Assembly: GCF_032362555.1 (NCBI RefSeq)
Contig: NC_083510.1
Span: 5,235,501-5,299,500 of the forward strand
Source of the DNA: Amyelois transitella
Taxonomy: Eukaryota > Arthropoda > Insecta > Lepidoptera > Pyralidae
Direction: 5' to 3'
Length of the DNA stretch: 64,000 bases
In this document: one piece after another, positions 11,533-24,400 of the stretch
How the letters are laid out: each line of letters begins with the position of its first letter
Position numbering within the stretch: the stretch's first letter is position 1
The notes under the pieces: generated by a model
Database searches by the model: none
The model's input: only the letters and a program-made list of their open reading frames with translations
What the model was told of the DNA's origin: nothing
Position numbers and translations under genes: made by a program

Positions 11533-13742
11533 TCACATTTTCATGTAACAGACATTTTCAAAAGTTTTATTTTTAGAAGGCCGTAGCATTTCTTGGAATT
11601 CGTCCCAGGTGCAAATACCGTGATTGCATAATTCCTCCAATGGTTTTTCATTCATATAAAATTCAACCACAAAGTCATCGGGCGCTTTTTTATTACATCT
11701 GAAAAAGAAGAAACTATTTTATTTGATGATTAATCAAAACAATATCATTTTTGCTCAGATATAAGAAAATATAAATATAACACCAAAGCTTTATTCATTA
11801 CCCAGCTTACATATTGCCTGTCTCATCATCTGCTACTTAATTTGAGAGAAAGTTTGCAAATAAACTTACTTGTTTAGAACAGCTATTAAACTTCCCCCAA
11901 ATAAAGCATGTTCACTAGTTCTCCATTTTCTGTGGTCGTCTCTATTATAAGGAGTCAAAGGTTTGTCATCCTTGAAAAGGCCAAGAGCACTGTACGTCAT
12001 ACTAAGCATGGTTGCATGTGAGAAATATGCAGTGATTTTTTTGCGAGGCTTTTCTTTTTCTAATTGAAAGGTTTTAAGTAAATCTGCTAGTGGAATGCGA
12101 CCAAATTCTATATTCCATGGGTTTCCATAACCATTTCTGTAATAAAGCCTTAAATCTTCATAGTACTCTTGAATTTTAAGATCTTCTTCATCAAAAAGAG
12201 CACACCAGGGACTCGGTTTATCATCGACTGCTGACCAAGTGTAACGGCAGAGATCATACAACGATATGAATTCTTCATTTGTCAATTCATAGTTTATACC
12301 TATACGTTTTTGAACGTTTTCTTTTGACTAAAACCATAAAAACAATTAGTATACAATAGAAATAAATAAAATATAGTAAGAAATTGTATGATATAAACTA
12401 CAATGGTATGCAACTTCATACTAAACCTTTACATGCAAACAAAAATAAAATAAAATACTTTTGTCGAAATAGTTGATGAAAATTGTTTATATACATAAAA
12501 TATTCCATAGAATAAAAAATAATTAATCTTTACCTTTAAATATTCTGCCGTAGTCTGATACTGGTATGCCAAGGAAAACGTCGTTTGGTTATGTTTCACA
12601 AATTTTTTATATCTCTTGCAGTCATCAAATGCCTGAAATTGAAGTTATTATGGTTAGTCTACATACTAACTCTATTAGTGTGAACATAATATTTTTGATT
12701 ATTACGTTGAATTTAAAAAGTCTTTTCTTCACCTTTCATTTATTTCTTCCATTACGTTTTATGCAAGAATTAAACGAAGCTTTATTAAATATTAAAGATA
12801 CAAAAAAAAAATTAGTTCAAACTAACCGACATAATATCGCGTCTTCTTATTTCATCAACTTTTAAATCAGGCTGTCCCAATCCTTCAAGGAAACTGTCAA
12901 TACATAAACGTATATATGGTTGGAAACTTGATCTAAACGTATATGTCTCCGGTTGGAGGTCTCCAATTAAATTTTTGTAGGCTTCCTTTAACCTCTTGGC
13001 TATTCCATGCATTTCATATAGACCTTCTTCTGTGGTGTCGTGCAAGTCGGTAAACATCCTAGGATTTACTTTCCAATCTGCTAAATTTTCAACATCTTGA
13101 ACACATAGTGAGCCTTTGCCCTCTTTATGTCTTTTTATCAAATCTTTCCTTATATCAATGACATGTTCAATGTTTTCGGAATACTTAATTCCTGGATTCC
13201 TCTGTCCATGTCTAAATAATCCCCAAATACTAATTGCATCGCAATCTGTTAAATTAAAAAGTAATTAGCTAAATTTCGAATCTTTTACTGTACTTAATTT
13301 AAAATAGGCACCGCAAGTGAGTGAAATCGGGTTCAACAAGAAGAACCCCAAGTTTATTCACCTCTTCCTTAGTCGCCTTTTACGACATCCATCGGAAAGA
13401 TATGGAGTGGCCTTATTCTATGGTGCCAGGAACCATACGGCACTTAATATAAGTTTCTTATCAAAATCATCAATTTCCATGACTTTAGCTATTAAGTTTG
13501 TTAAAGGGTGATAACTCCAAAAACTGTTTTAGGATTTTAAAATTAAGAATCACACAAATTTTGAAAATAATATACTTGCCTTCCAATTTTGCTGAATCCC
13601 TGATATCACCCCTTCCATTATTATAGGGTGTTTTAGTAGAAAATAATTTATACGGATTAACTTTATTCCAATAGCACGATGAAGAAAATACATAATTAAA
13701 AAATAATAAGGATAATCCTGCAATAACTATAGAACACTTCAT
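11533..13742 (-). CDS. MINPP-like histidine acid phosphatase homologue C (partly conserved active site)
   Basis: Exons in transcript order: 13742-13580, 13245-12827, 12632-12534, 12327-11870, 11698-11533; about 434 residues. Phases agree throughout. The first donor is GC (AG|GCAAGT), so intron 1 is of the GC-AG class; no in-phase GT donor is nearby. A signal-like N-terminus precedes 'CYWNKVNPY'. C alone keeps the full RHGxRxP box (RHGQRNP, 13193-13213). The C-terminal motif is HAT rather than HAE (12010-12018), so the catalytic His is kept and the presumed proton donor is lost. Other family marks are 'GSLCVQDVENL', 'PWCALFDEEDL' and 'LGLFKDD'. It resembles A more than B, with the same WSAVD in exon 4 and KTFENVC near the end. 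Activity may be weak or absent; this is inference. Confidence 0.87.
13305..13445 (+). repeat. Rep-A interspersed repeat in intron 1 of MINPP-like gene C
   Basis: Contains 'cttagtcgccttttacgaca' followed by a block ending near 'accatacggcac', the 3' half of Rep-A. The 5' block is missing. Confidence 0.75.
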
Positions 13743-16700
13743 TTTAAATGTTACACTTAACTAATTTGTGATAAAAAATTGTAAGAATCTCATTAATTTA
13801 TACTATTTTTAGTAAAATATATCGTCATGGCTAGTACAGTCAGCATTTATTTTTTTCTAAATATATGACTACTGTATTAACAGTTATCAATATTTTTTTT
13901 ATTTAATATCCGCTAAAGATTTTTGTTTTGTTTGTTATGAGTGATTACTAGCAAAAAATTAGAAACACTTATTTGGTTTCCAGTGTACGACATTCGTTGT
14001 TTGTTTCGGTTATGTTGGAATATTTTCTGTTGGTATGTATTTTATCATTAAGTCAGCTAAACGGGATCTTTTATTCTTACCGCGACTATCGGATCTGACT
14101 GCCCCGTTAGGAATAAAGACGTAATTACGTAGGTATGTATGTATCAAGACTGTTTTGTATCCTATTTATTGCTTAGCTCCGTAATATAAAAAAATACCAA
14201 AGTGCCGGCTGGGATTGATTTGTATTGAAAGTTGAAATTCTTTAGTTTCTTTTACTGTGTTGTATTTTAAAATATGTTATAAAATAATTAGTTTAGTTTA
14301 TTAGTTATATTAATTTGTTATAAAAAACATATTCAATATCCTTTGACAAATTTGCGGGTAGACCGTACTTGTTTAATACTTATATTTGGTCAAGCCTTGT
14401 AAATTAGCTTTATTACTGACGCATGCTACAATCATAGAGTGTGAAATCAAACGCTACAACATGCGTTAAACTTATGTAATCTTTACGTACGTTTTAGAGT
14501 AACGGATAATGCACGATTATAAGATAGGTACCAGGATTATGAAACAAAAACACACAATTGGCACAAATATTTTATTTTTTTTCAACTATCATTTCAATAG
14601 ATTCCATTAATGTGACAGTACAGACGACCAATTCCATATTTCGATACTTTATTAATGAACAACAAATATAATTTCAATTTTTAGGTGAAGCGGCAAAAAC
14701 TAATTTACTGAAAAGCGATTATGAAGATCGCAATGTTGTTTATTTATGCTACCTTACGTAAAAAAAATAAAAATTATATTACAGTGTAATTGTATTTTAT
14801 TGATGGATTGAATTGTGTAATACATATCTAAAATAATTTTTAAAACGTGGATGTCAATGGGAGTAAGTTTTAACTCTTAACAGATGGAATATGCCTTCTT
14901 ATTCAACAAGTGTTTGCTACGAGTAGACGCTGCCCATTTGATACACACATAGAATGGTTGAAAATTTTAACGAAAACATTACAGTATTTTAAAATAGAAT
15001 TAATAAATTTCTTGAAAAACTATCTAGTTGTAACTGCCAAATTAATGTATCTTTAAAGTCATGAGTATTCATTTACGTTATTCCAATAAAGTAATTTATT
15101 ATTTACAGTAATATACAAGTAAAATATAGACAATACGCACCTTATAATTTTTATTTCTAATATTAAAATTGGCGTTTTGTTTTTAGAAATAAAATTCTAA
15201 TTAATGTTACATTTATGGGTGATCTATCAGGTTTATTCTAGCCAGTTAATTTAGACAAAAAATTTTGCTGTATCGTACAAAATCAAAATCAAATTACAAA
15301 ATTATATACGTACCTAATTTAATTCATACTTTTCACATGAAATTAACATTTATTTAGACGTTAGTAAATTTTTTCGGATACAAATTTTTCAAGAATAAAT
15401 TTATATAGGTATATAATATTTTTTAACAGCGATTTGAAATAAATTTTAATTAAGTACATATTCAAGCATCTTTGCCATTTTGACGTACTCTAATTTACAT
15501 AAAATATTTCGCAATCATTTACACATTTTTCATAATTTTTGATCATCTACCTATAAGTACATTTGTAGATACATTATAGAGAGAAAGAGAATTGCATAAG
15601 ACTTCAAATATCACTAGATGACTCACATCCAATAGAATTGTATGTCATTTCTATAACAAATAAATAGTTGGTCCAAAATTGGAAATGACAAATTTACTCG
15701 AAACTTTTTAATATTAATTTGTTACGCTAATTAATGCAGATATGAATCGTAAGCATATTAAACAATTTACTCTACAATGAATTATTTTATTTATTATAGA
15801 CTGGACAAATGCCTACGAGTATATCTTGAAAGCAATTTTTAAAATAAAACATTATTCGAACTTTTAATAATATTAATTTCTCTAACCAGTGTCCGTATCA
15901 ATGCGATATCAATGTTCATATCCAAGTTGTAAAGAAATAATTCCTATTTTTTTCGGTGACAGAAGTATACAATTACCCTTTGATAGCTAGGCCACTGATT
16001 TGTTTAATCTTTCTTTTAGCATAAGTGCCGGTTACTTTCTAGTAATGAGCCCGTGGTCAAGAGATTTTACACGAAGTAATCTCTGTTTCCTGCAATTTTG
16101 GACAAGAACGTATCTTGTCATGATTTATAGCAATGTGGAAGTACAAGCCAACCAGAAAGTCATCGTAAAAGCATAGGTTACCAATAAAACTAATGTGTAC
16201 ATTCATGCCATTGACTGTAGTCTGCTATGCTTTTATACTAGTAATTAAGTCAATTGAATTTATAGCATTCGACTACAATAGCTGTTATAATTTGGGTACG
16301 TACTTACTTTGACAAATTAATGTGAATAAATATTAAAAGATCTTATAAATGAACAGATAGCTGTGTCAATTAAAAAAAATAACCAAAAGAAAAAGAACCT
16401 GAAACTTTCATGTAAGTTTGACACCGTTCAATAAATCAAATAGTGGTTGCAACAAGATGTTGAAAATATCCTATCACTAAACCTATTCGAAAAATATTGC
16501 TTTATTAAGGTCATATTAATCCATAAAAATCCTATGACAAAGTTAAGGTTAGAAAGAGAGAAAGGATGAGGGATAGGTTAAAATAGAGAGAAAAAAATCT
16601 AAACTATACTCTAGGAGGTGCAAGTCTAGGGAAGAGTGTATCAAATTCTATCTATCTAATTATATCAACGCATGCATTTCTGTGGCAGTTCATTTCTTTA

Positions 16701-18494
16701 ATTGATCAATAGATTTTACTTAACATATCTTAATCTTTAATTATTTAAATTATTTTGTCTTTTTGGGTATCTTTAAAAGTTCATTATAATTTTAAAAATG
16801 CAACTAAATTTAGCCCACATACACGTTCGACCAGTCAATCTTACATTACTATTTAAAAACATTAACCAAAGTTATTTCCAACATTATAAATCAACAATTG
16901 AAAAAACGAAAGCAAACGTATATTGTTTTACTAAAAAATCACAAGAATATTCAGAATAAAGTATTGATACTGTACTTATTAGAATTTGTAAACTTAAACG
17001 AAGGTGAGATCTAATACAATATTGACATGAATATACTTTAAACGTATAGAAATCTGTTTTTTAACATAATATTATTTTTTGTTTTTCAATGTGTTATACA
17101 TTTTGTTTTCCTTATTGTTGATACATTTTGGTCAACCCTCTTTTCACGCATGTAAGCAATAAGAAGCAATTGAAGCAGTCATAGTTTTATATAATTACCA
17201 TATACTTATTTAATTGTCATCTAATACCTAGTGCACCATGCGTACAATATACATAGATAGAAATACATATGAATAGTAACGAATACAGTGATTTATAATA
17301 ATGTTAGGAACCAACGCACCTTCGACTTTTGTATTCTGCATGTTTTATTGGAATCCAAAGACCGGTTTGCGGTATTTCAAATTGCAAATAACAAGTTAGT
17401 GTTTTTGAATATATTTGTACTTATGCAATTTCTAAAATTAGGTGACAATATCTCATCTCATCGGGGGTCCAAACGTGTTATTTTTATGGATAGATCATTA
17501 AATAAGACATAATTAGTTACAACAACTTATTTCAAAACTGTTAGGTCTATTAGGTCATACAAAGAATTTGAAATCCAAAGAAAATTATTAATAAATATTT
17601 TAAAATATACATACAGGTATATAAAATAAAATATACATAAACAAATGAGAATAAGCTATTATGAGAATAAGAAGGGGCATCCCCAAATGCAGATTCAAAT
17701 TACGGATTTTGATGAAAAAAGACTGACATAACCAGTAATGAGGTTTTTGTTTTGAAACATACAATTTAAAATTTTACTATTCTTGCCTTTCGTTTACATG
17801 TATAATTTTTTTCGATATTAACTTTTTTGGTCTTACCTGATATTTATCTCTTTTTACATGTTACATTTTATATTATATATTTGCGTTATTTTTTCTATTA
17901 TATTTAAAAACTAAGTTAAGGGAATTTCGAATCCTACCTCTCCACAGATATTTAAAAATTAAAGTTTTTAAAATAGAAAGTGAACAAACAGTACATAATT
18001 TAGATTAACAGTTTAGCGACGAATGGAAATACCTATTACCAACTACATAGATCTACAATGATAAAGCACTTTATCTCCTGGTCACAGCTATTTGACATAA
18101 TTTTACATTACATCGTTACAATAATATATACTCAAGTCTACAATTCATCAGTTTCCTATAAAACAATTAATTTGATTTATGGACGATAACATCTTCATTG
18201 CAATCAATCTAGTACCAATATTTATACTGCTCGACGCGGATCGAAAACTGTGAAGTAATTAAATTTAAAATAAGGCAGCCGTCCAAATACGATAATAATA
18301 CCAAGACACTAAAATGAACACCGATGTCTAACTAACGCTGCGACGTGTCCGCGCCGAACAATATAAAAAAGGCACTAAATACGCAATCTTGCACTTGCTC
18401 GTATGGACTCCTATCGCTCCCGTGACGAGCAGCAATGAGAACTTCTACATGATTCTACTAACCAATTTCTTCCCACATGAATGCCAAATCCCTT
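13743..18494. other. Intergenic region and probable Nmdar2 3' flank
   Basis: It separates the 5' end of MINPP-like C from the stop codon of Nmdar2. The sequence is uniformly AT-rich, with no gene and no recognised transposon. The part nearest 18494 should be the Nmdar2 3' UTR, but no polyadenylation site could be fixed with confidence. Confidence 0.55.
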
Positions 18495-21400
18495 TCATCC
18501 AGGGTCCTGTTTTGGATCTAAGTTGGCTCGTCTTTCCTGTAGGGCTGCTAGAAGAGCCTCTCTTACTTCTCGTTCCGAACTGCGCCATAAACGAATTAGT
18601 TCTTCTTCTGAAAGCAACGATAATTCAGATCGCGCCCCCATTGGTGGCATTCTTGGATAGGGAGGAGCTGGAGGAACCTCATTTTCTTCAGATACTAGAA
18701 TTTCAACACTAGCACGCGAAGCCGGTAGGCCCGTATTTAAGTAATTATCAGATCTATCTGAAACATCCTGATATGATCTGGTGGATGATCCTTCGGCTCT
18801 TCTTACCATTGGAGAGGGAGTTCTTAGACGGGTGTTGATATCTGGCGGAGAGTTGGTGAGGCAACTTACATCGCGACTTAGTCTCCTTCCAATGTTTAGA
18901 CTGGTTCTTTCGTATATATTTGATACGGAAACTGATTCGGAATCAAGAACAGAATCTGTACTAAATCTTCTGACGTTGAGACCTGCTAGACTACATCTTT
19001 TTCGTCTACCTCGTGGTGAACGGAGCAATCGGGGTGAGCGACCTTGAGGGCGTGGTGATCGCGCAGGTACTTCCGGAGAAGGAGACAAAAATTTGGATTC
19101 CGTCAGATCTTCCGAAACTTCGGTGGTCTCGACGGTTTCCTGCTCTTTTATTGAACCCAGGGAATGGTCACGCTGTTGCACTCTACGAAGGAAAAGCGAA
19201 TAAAAAATTTGAGCTATGTGAGACACGTATTTTCTACTTTTTATAAACAAAATCAATAAATGTATTTCATAAACACCCTCTTTCTAAGAAGATGTAGTTT
19301 ATTTAAAGAATAATGTAAAGAAGACCTGGAGAAGATAATGAATAGGGAAAAGTACCCTATTCATTATCTTCTCCAGTGTAAGTGATGAAATGGCTAGAGA
19401 AAGAAATTATTGAATGTAACCTACACTTTTGCTGACTCTACATAAAATGAGTCAATGGTAGCAAAATAATATTATATAAATTTATAAACGTCACTTCAAT
19501 ATTTTCAAGTACTTATAATAAAAACGTTAAAGTTAACAACAATTATTCCTGACAGGAAAGTTTTATAGTGATCGCAAGTAAATATACCACTGCTAGCTGC
19601 AATATCTAGATTAAAACTTACCTTCTAATAGCCTGTATCATCTCATACAATTGTGCTTTACTTTTACGGCGTCTACGCTGTTCATGTTCCTTCTGAAACA
19701 AGGGTACTCTCCTGTCGTAATCTGACATAACAACAGGAAAAAGAAAAAAAAGAAAGTCGTTTTTTCCTGTCTGTCCCGTAGATCTTTTAAACTAGGCAAC
19801 AGCTTATATTCTTTTATTTTTTTTATAATATGAGTGATTCAAGCCTTTGGTTCTTCCTTTTAAGGCCAAGACACTAACTTCAAAAAATTCATCAAAAAAA
19901 TTCAAGGGTTTATAGTAGCCTTTTATATTCATTTTTATTGCTATGTTTATCCTTACTTTTCTATTATTATCTTAATGGTTCGAGAACATACATCATAATC
20001 ATAGCCTTTGTCTTAAGAATATTGCAGTAAAATATACCTGGCTTTTGTTTTGTGACTCCTATCTGTACGCTACAGACTGGAGTCACTTAACAAAACTGCC
20101 TTAATTTCCCACTCTTGGATGGTAGTTGTAAGTGGACCTAAAGCCAAAAAGAACTCAGCTGACAGATGCCAAGAAAATGATGATGATTATAAAACTAATA
20201 GAATATTATAATTTTACCCTTTTCACGCTTTTTTGAAACAATGATGTGAAATGTCCTTGTCTTATAGTGTTGACCAATTCTCTTGCAGCATGATGAGGAG
20301 ATACCAATTCCACGCAATTGATGAACCTATACAGTTTCTGTAACAATAATTCAGGTTGAAATAATAGTTAGAATATTTATACATTCATCTGTACATCACC
20401 ACATGATTTTAATAATCAAAGTCATGTGGTAGGAACATATATTTAGAGAAAGGTTTAATATTAGAGTTAACCAAATATAAATACAAATCTAAGAAGTATC
20501 TTCATCAAGAAAGATTTATGCATACTCAATAATGCATACAAATTAATGTACAGTAAAAAAGTTTCAAATGATCGGGACAAACAGGTCTACATCACACACA
20601 TATTTACGTTTCCTATCCCTACATGATTCCATTACAATAGCATTGGACCATATAATTGGTTACACAGACAGGGGGGTATGGTGATTTCGGTATTAAAGTA
20701 TCTACAGTCAAAGGCCTTAAGTTTGCCTGCGGGCGTCCACTTTGAAGGCACTTTGTTTGTCCTACTCAAGCGTGAAACCAAGATGGCTCTCGGATTATGT
20801 CAGCATTTCAGCGGTGAACGACTACTTGTCTTTGTGATCTCGAAGTAAGCTTTTTGAATTGTGTCTCTTAACTTCGTTGTTAGATCAATATGTGGGTGTC
20901 ATCTCTTAAACTGTAAAAGTGTATACCTATACTTATGTTGAATGTAATTTTGAATAGCTTGCGTGTAGACTGGAAAGGGTAGCCTACCTAGGCTACACAC
21001 AAGATGATATATTTTATAAATCCCTAACTAACAGGGACTTAAATTAGACCTTTTAACAAAAATAACTTTTTCTGAAATGAATAAAAAAAATTCTAAATAC
21101 AATTTTTCTAAACATAAATGAAAATGAGTCAATATTGAACTTAGTGTAAATTTTAAGTTGTTTTTTCATCTAACACTATAAATTGAAAAAATATTTTTCA
21201 AAAAATGGTAACAATAGGAGCTCAAATCGTTGCTTCCAAAGTAAGGGCTTACGACAAAATCCATTCAAGTTCATACCACGTTCAAAGTTGCTTGACATAC
21301 GTGACTGCTTTTACAACACACATTAAATACTGCCTCGGTTTTTAAGTTTAATAATAAAGCCCCCAGGCTGCTTAACGAGAGGACACAACCGGGACGAACG

Positions 21401-24400
21401 AAAAGGGGGTAGGTAATCACATGAATTATTACGAGTACTTATTATTTACCTGACTGAAAAACATGATATTTCTACTTCTCCATATTGTTCCTTTGGGTTG
21501 GTGACGCAGCACAGGCAGAGTATATTTATAAAACAGGTGTTCAAGGATCAATATGAGGCAGCCGACGATCATTCCCACTCCAAGTAAAATGAATACGCCT
21601 GCCACCGCTGCCACGCCTTAAAAAGACAGAATTTAAATAAAACATTTTTTAATTGAACTCAAACATTTTCCAAGGAAAACCGGAAGCAACAATTATCCAT
21701 CTGTTGACCAATTTGTTTTTAAATATTAAAGGTGAACAATATTTTTTGAAATAAATGCCTTAACAGAAAACAATAATGGGAAAAAATTACATTCGATATT
21801 CCTCCTCCTTCCTCCTTCACTTTTTGATACCGAGATCGCTTTACAATTTTGTAAGATTCTGAGTCTGATTTCAATATTCATATGCATATATAGTGTATTA
21901 TTGCTTTTGATATTGAATTATGTCGAATATAAGAAAATTACTAATTATAGGAGTGCGATTCAAATTTATTATGAATCATACAATAACCCCCTATTTTACT
22001 GTCCTTATGCGCTAATCTCAAAAAGAAATAAACAAATTTTGTTCCGTTTGAAATGTTGGGAAGAGGGTTTTCGGACGACGGTTATAGATATACTAGGGGA
22101 CGGTCGGGCAACGCGGGCCCCTTAAGGTTTATCAATCAAAATCTTTGTAAATGAATAGAATTTTATTAAAAAACAAAAACATAACGAAACTTTGCCTCAT
22201 TGGCTATCACAATCATCAGTGAAAATGAACTAAACAATCATCATAATTACGTAATATCAGTTTAAAAAAAATAATCTAAAAACCCGTTTTGCCCTTAGGG
22301 GGTCGGTAAAACGGGTACCCTAAGCGGGCAAAAAGAATATGGTATATAATTTAATCTATTAATCAAAACAGATGTCACAAAAGTACGATCCATGTCCACT
22401 ATAAGAAGAACATGATTCATGAGACCATTCTTGACATTGTGAGCACTGGATCCAGTCCTCTGTAGGAGGACTTTCGTATTTTTCTCTGCATATAATGCAA
22501 AAAAAAATCTATATTTTCGCTGATATGGTCAGTTTTCTTCTTTCCTTTCCATTCTTTCTTTTCCTTTCCCTTCTTTTTTTTCTGTCCAGTGTCTGGTTTT
22601 GGCGTGCTAACTTTCGTCATCTGTGTTTTTTCAAATTTATCTTTCTGTAGAGTTTTTACCGGAGTACTAGTTAGAATTTCAGATTTTTGTGGCTGTCTAC
22701 GTCTCTTTGTTATTCTTTGAGTATTTTGTGGAAATGGATGAATTTCTTGAAGAATATTTCTTGTGTTCAGGAATTCTATGGTTGGCGGCGGTGTACCTAG
22801 CTGTTCCTCGATCTACCTGCGATAATGCAGAAGGAAATGTTTCTACTTCTACTTGTTCAATGACTTCAGCATTTTTAGGTTGAATATTTTCCATCAGCTG
22901 GTTTAAATTTTCAGAGCACGGTGGAGCAGGTGGCTCATGTTCCTCATCAAAAATCTGCGCTGGTAAATTTTCAGTTACCTGAAGAAGGTTAAGATGGTGA
23001 TCATTGCGATGAGGTTCTTGTGGTTGTACTTCACGATTGTAAACAGCAGATGGTGCAAAATATTCTTCTCCAATAGCATAACGATCAAACGGTTGAATTC
23101 CTGATGCTCGAAAACCACTTAAAGCATTTTGTGGTGTAGCTGATCTCAGGTAAGCCTGGCTCACAAGTTTTGCTACGTCATATTGGTCCATAACCCTGCC
23201 TGGATATTGCTTCTGAAATTTATTGATCTCTATTTCAAAGAAGGTTTTGAATGTTGAGTTGAATGCTCTCTCAGTTTTTCTTTTATAATTGTACACCATC
23301 TGAAATAGAGATGATCAATTAAAGCCATGCTTTAAACCAAAAATATTAAGCGGGCAAAAAGGGTACTACCCGTTTTGCCCGGACCCGTTTTGCCTTCCAC
23401 CCCCTGTCTGAGCCCACACCTCAAAACCATTTACAAATATTTTTTATTTTAGTATGATAAACTCGTATTCGATAGTACACATGCCAAACTTAAACGCGAT
23501 GTATATTCATTCACAGTAAGCTTCACATAAATTGTAAAAATAGAGTGTACTTACGTTGCAAATATTGTATTTTTTTGGCGCGAAAACATGTACAGCTCCC
23601 AGTGCACTCGTCTTAAGCGTGCCGCTCCCCGCGGCGTACTGTTTTATCTATGGCGCGAGCGCGCTAGCGCGTCCCGTGATCGTCTTGTCTCGTTCTTTCG
23701 TTTGCATAGAAATAAATGAAATACCCTTTTTGCCTACCATAACCGTCTTGCCCGCCCTTCCCCTATAAGTGCATGCAATATATTGACTTATATTATACAT
23801 TCACGGGTGAAAAGCGGGGGCGAGTCGCTAGTATTATATTTTAAATTCGCCTAATAATAGTACAACGTTTCCCGTATGTCACACATTCTGAATGTTGAAA
23901 TGGAATCGAAATGTTGAAACCAACGAATTTTTCATTGATCACGGAATGAGTAGGTCAAATCAAACTTGCTACGAGCATATAACAGTTTAGACAAATAACT
24001 AGGTACGTTTATGGTGAAGTAAAATACCTACGTGGATATGCAATGATGTTGTGCGTTTAAGTTTATTTGAAAAATACTGTCAACAGTAAAATTTTACTAC
24101 AGAAAAAAGTTACGAATGTTTTATTATTTTACTTTGCTTATATTATTTATTTTGCGCTATTGAAACCTTAATGTATGTATACTAACAAAATTTGTATGAG
24201 TCCAGATGCTTGAAATAAAAATGAAATAAATAAATGAAGAAACCTTGATCTATTGACTATTGGTTCTGCCAATTTCCCAGATCGCAGTTTTTTTTCATTT
24301 CATATAGTTCGCAAGCTAGGACATGTACAACATACGCGTACGTGATATCGATTCAGTGGAGAAAAACACGAATCGAGGATAACGATTGTCCTAAACTACT

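Noticed and set aside
18389..18712. Plus-strand open frames at 18389-18712, 18781-19047 and 19013-19246
   Set aside because: They lie antisense to the last Nmdar2 exon, whose minus-strand frame is in phase with upstream exons. They are shadows of that coding sequence.
19326..19376. Hairpin as a microRNA precursor
   Set aside because: Perfect pairing with a 7-nt loop is too short and too perfect for a typical animal precursor; kept only as a fold-back repeat.
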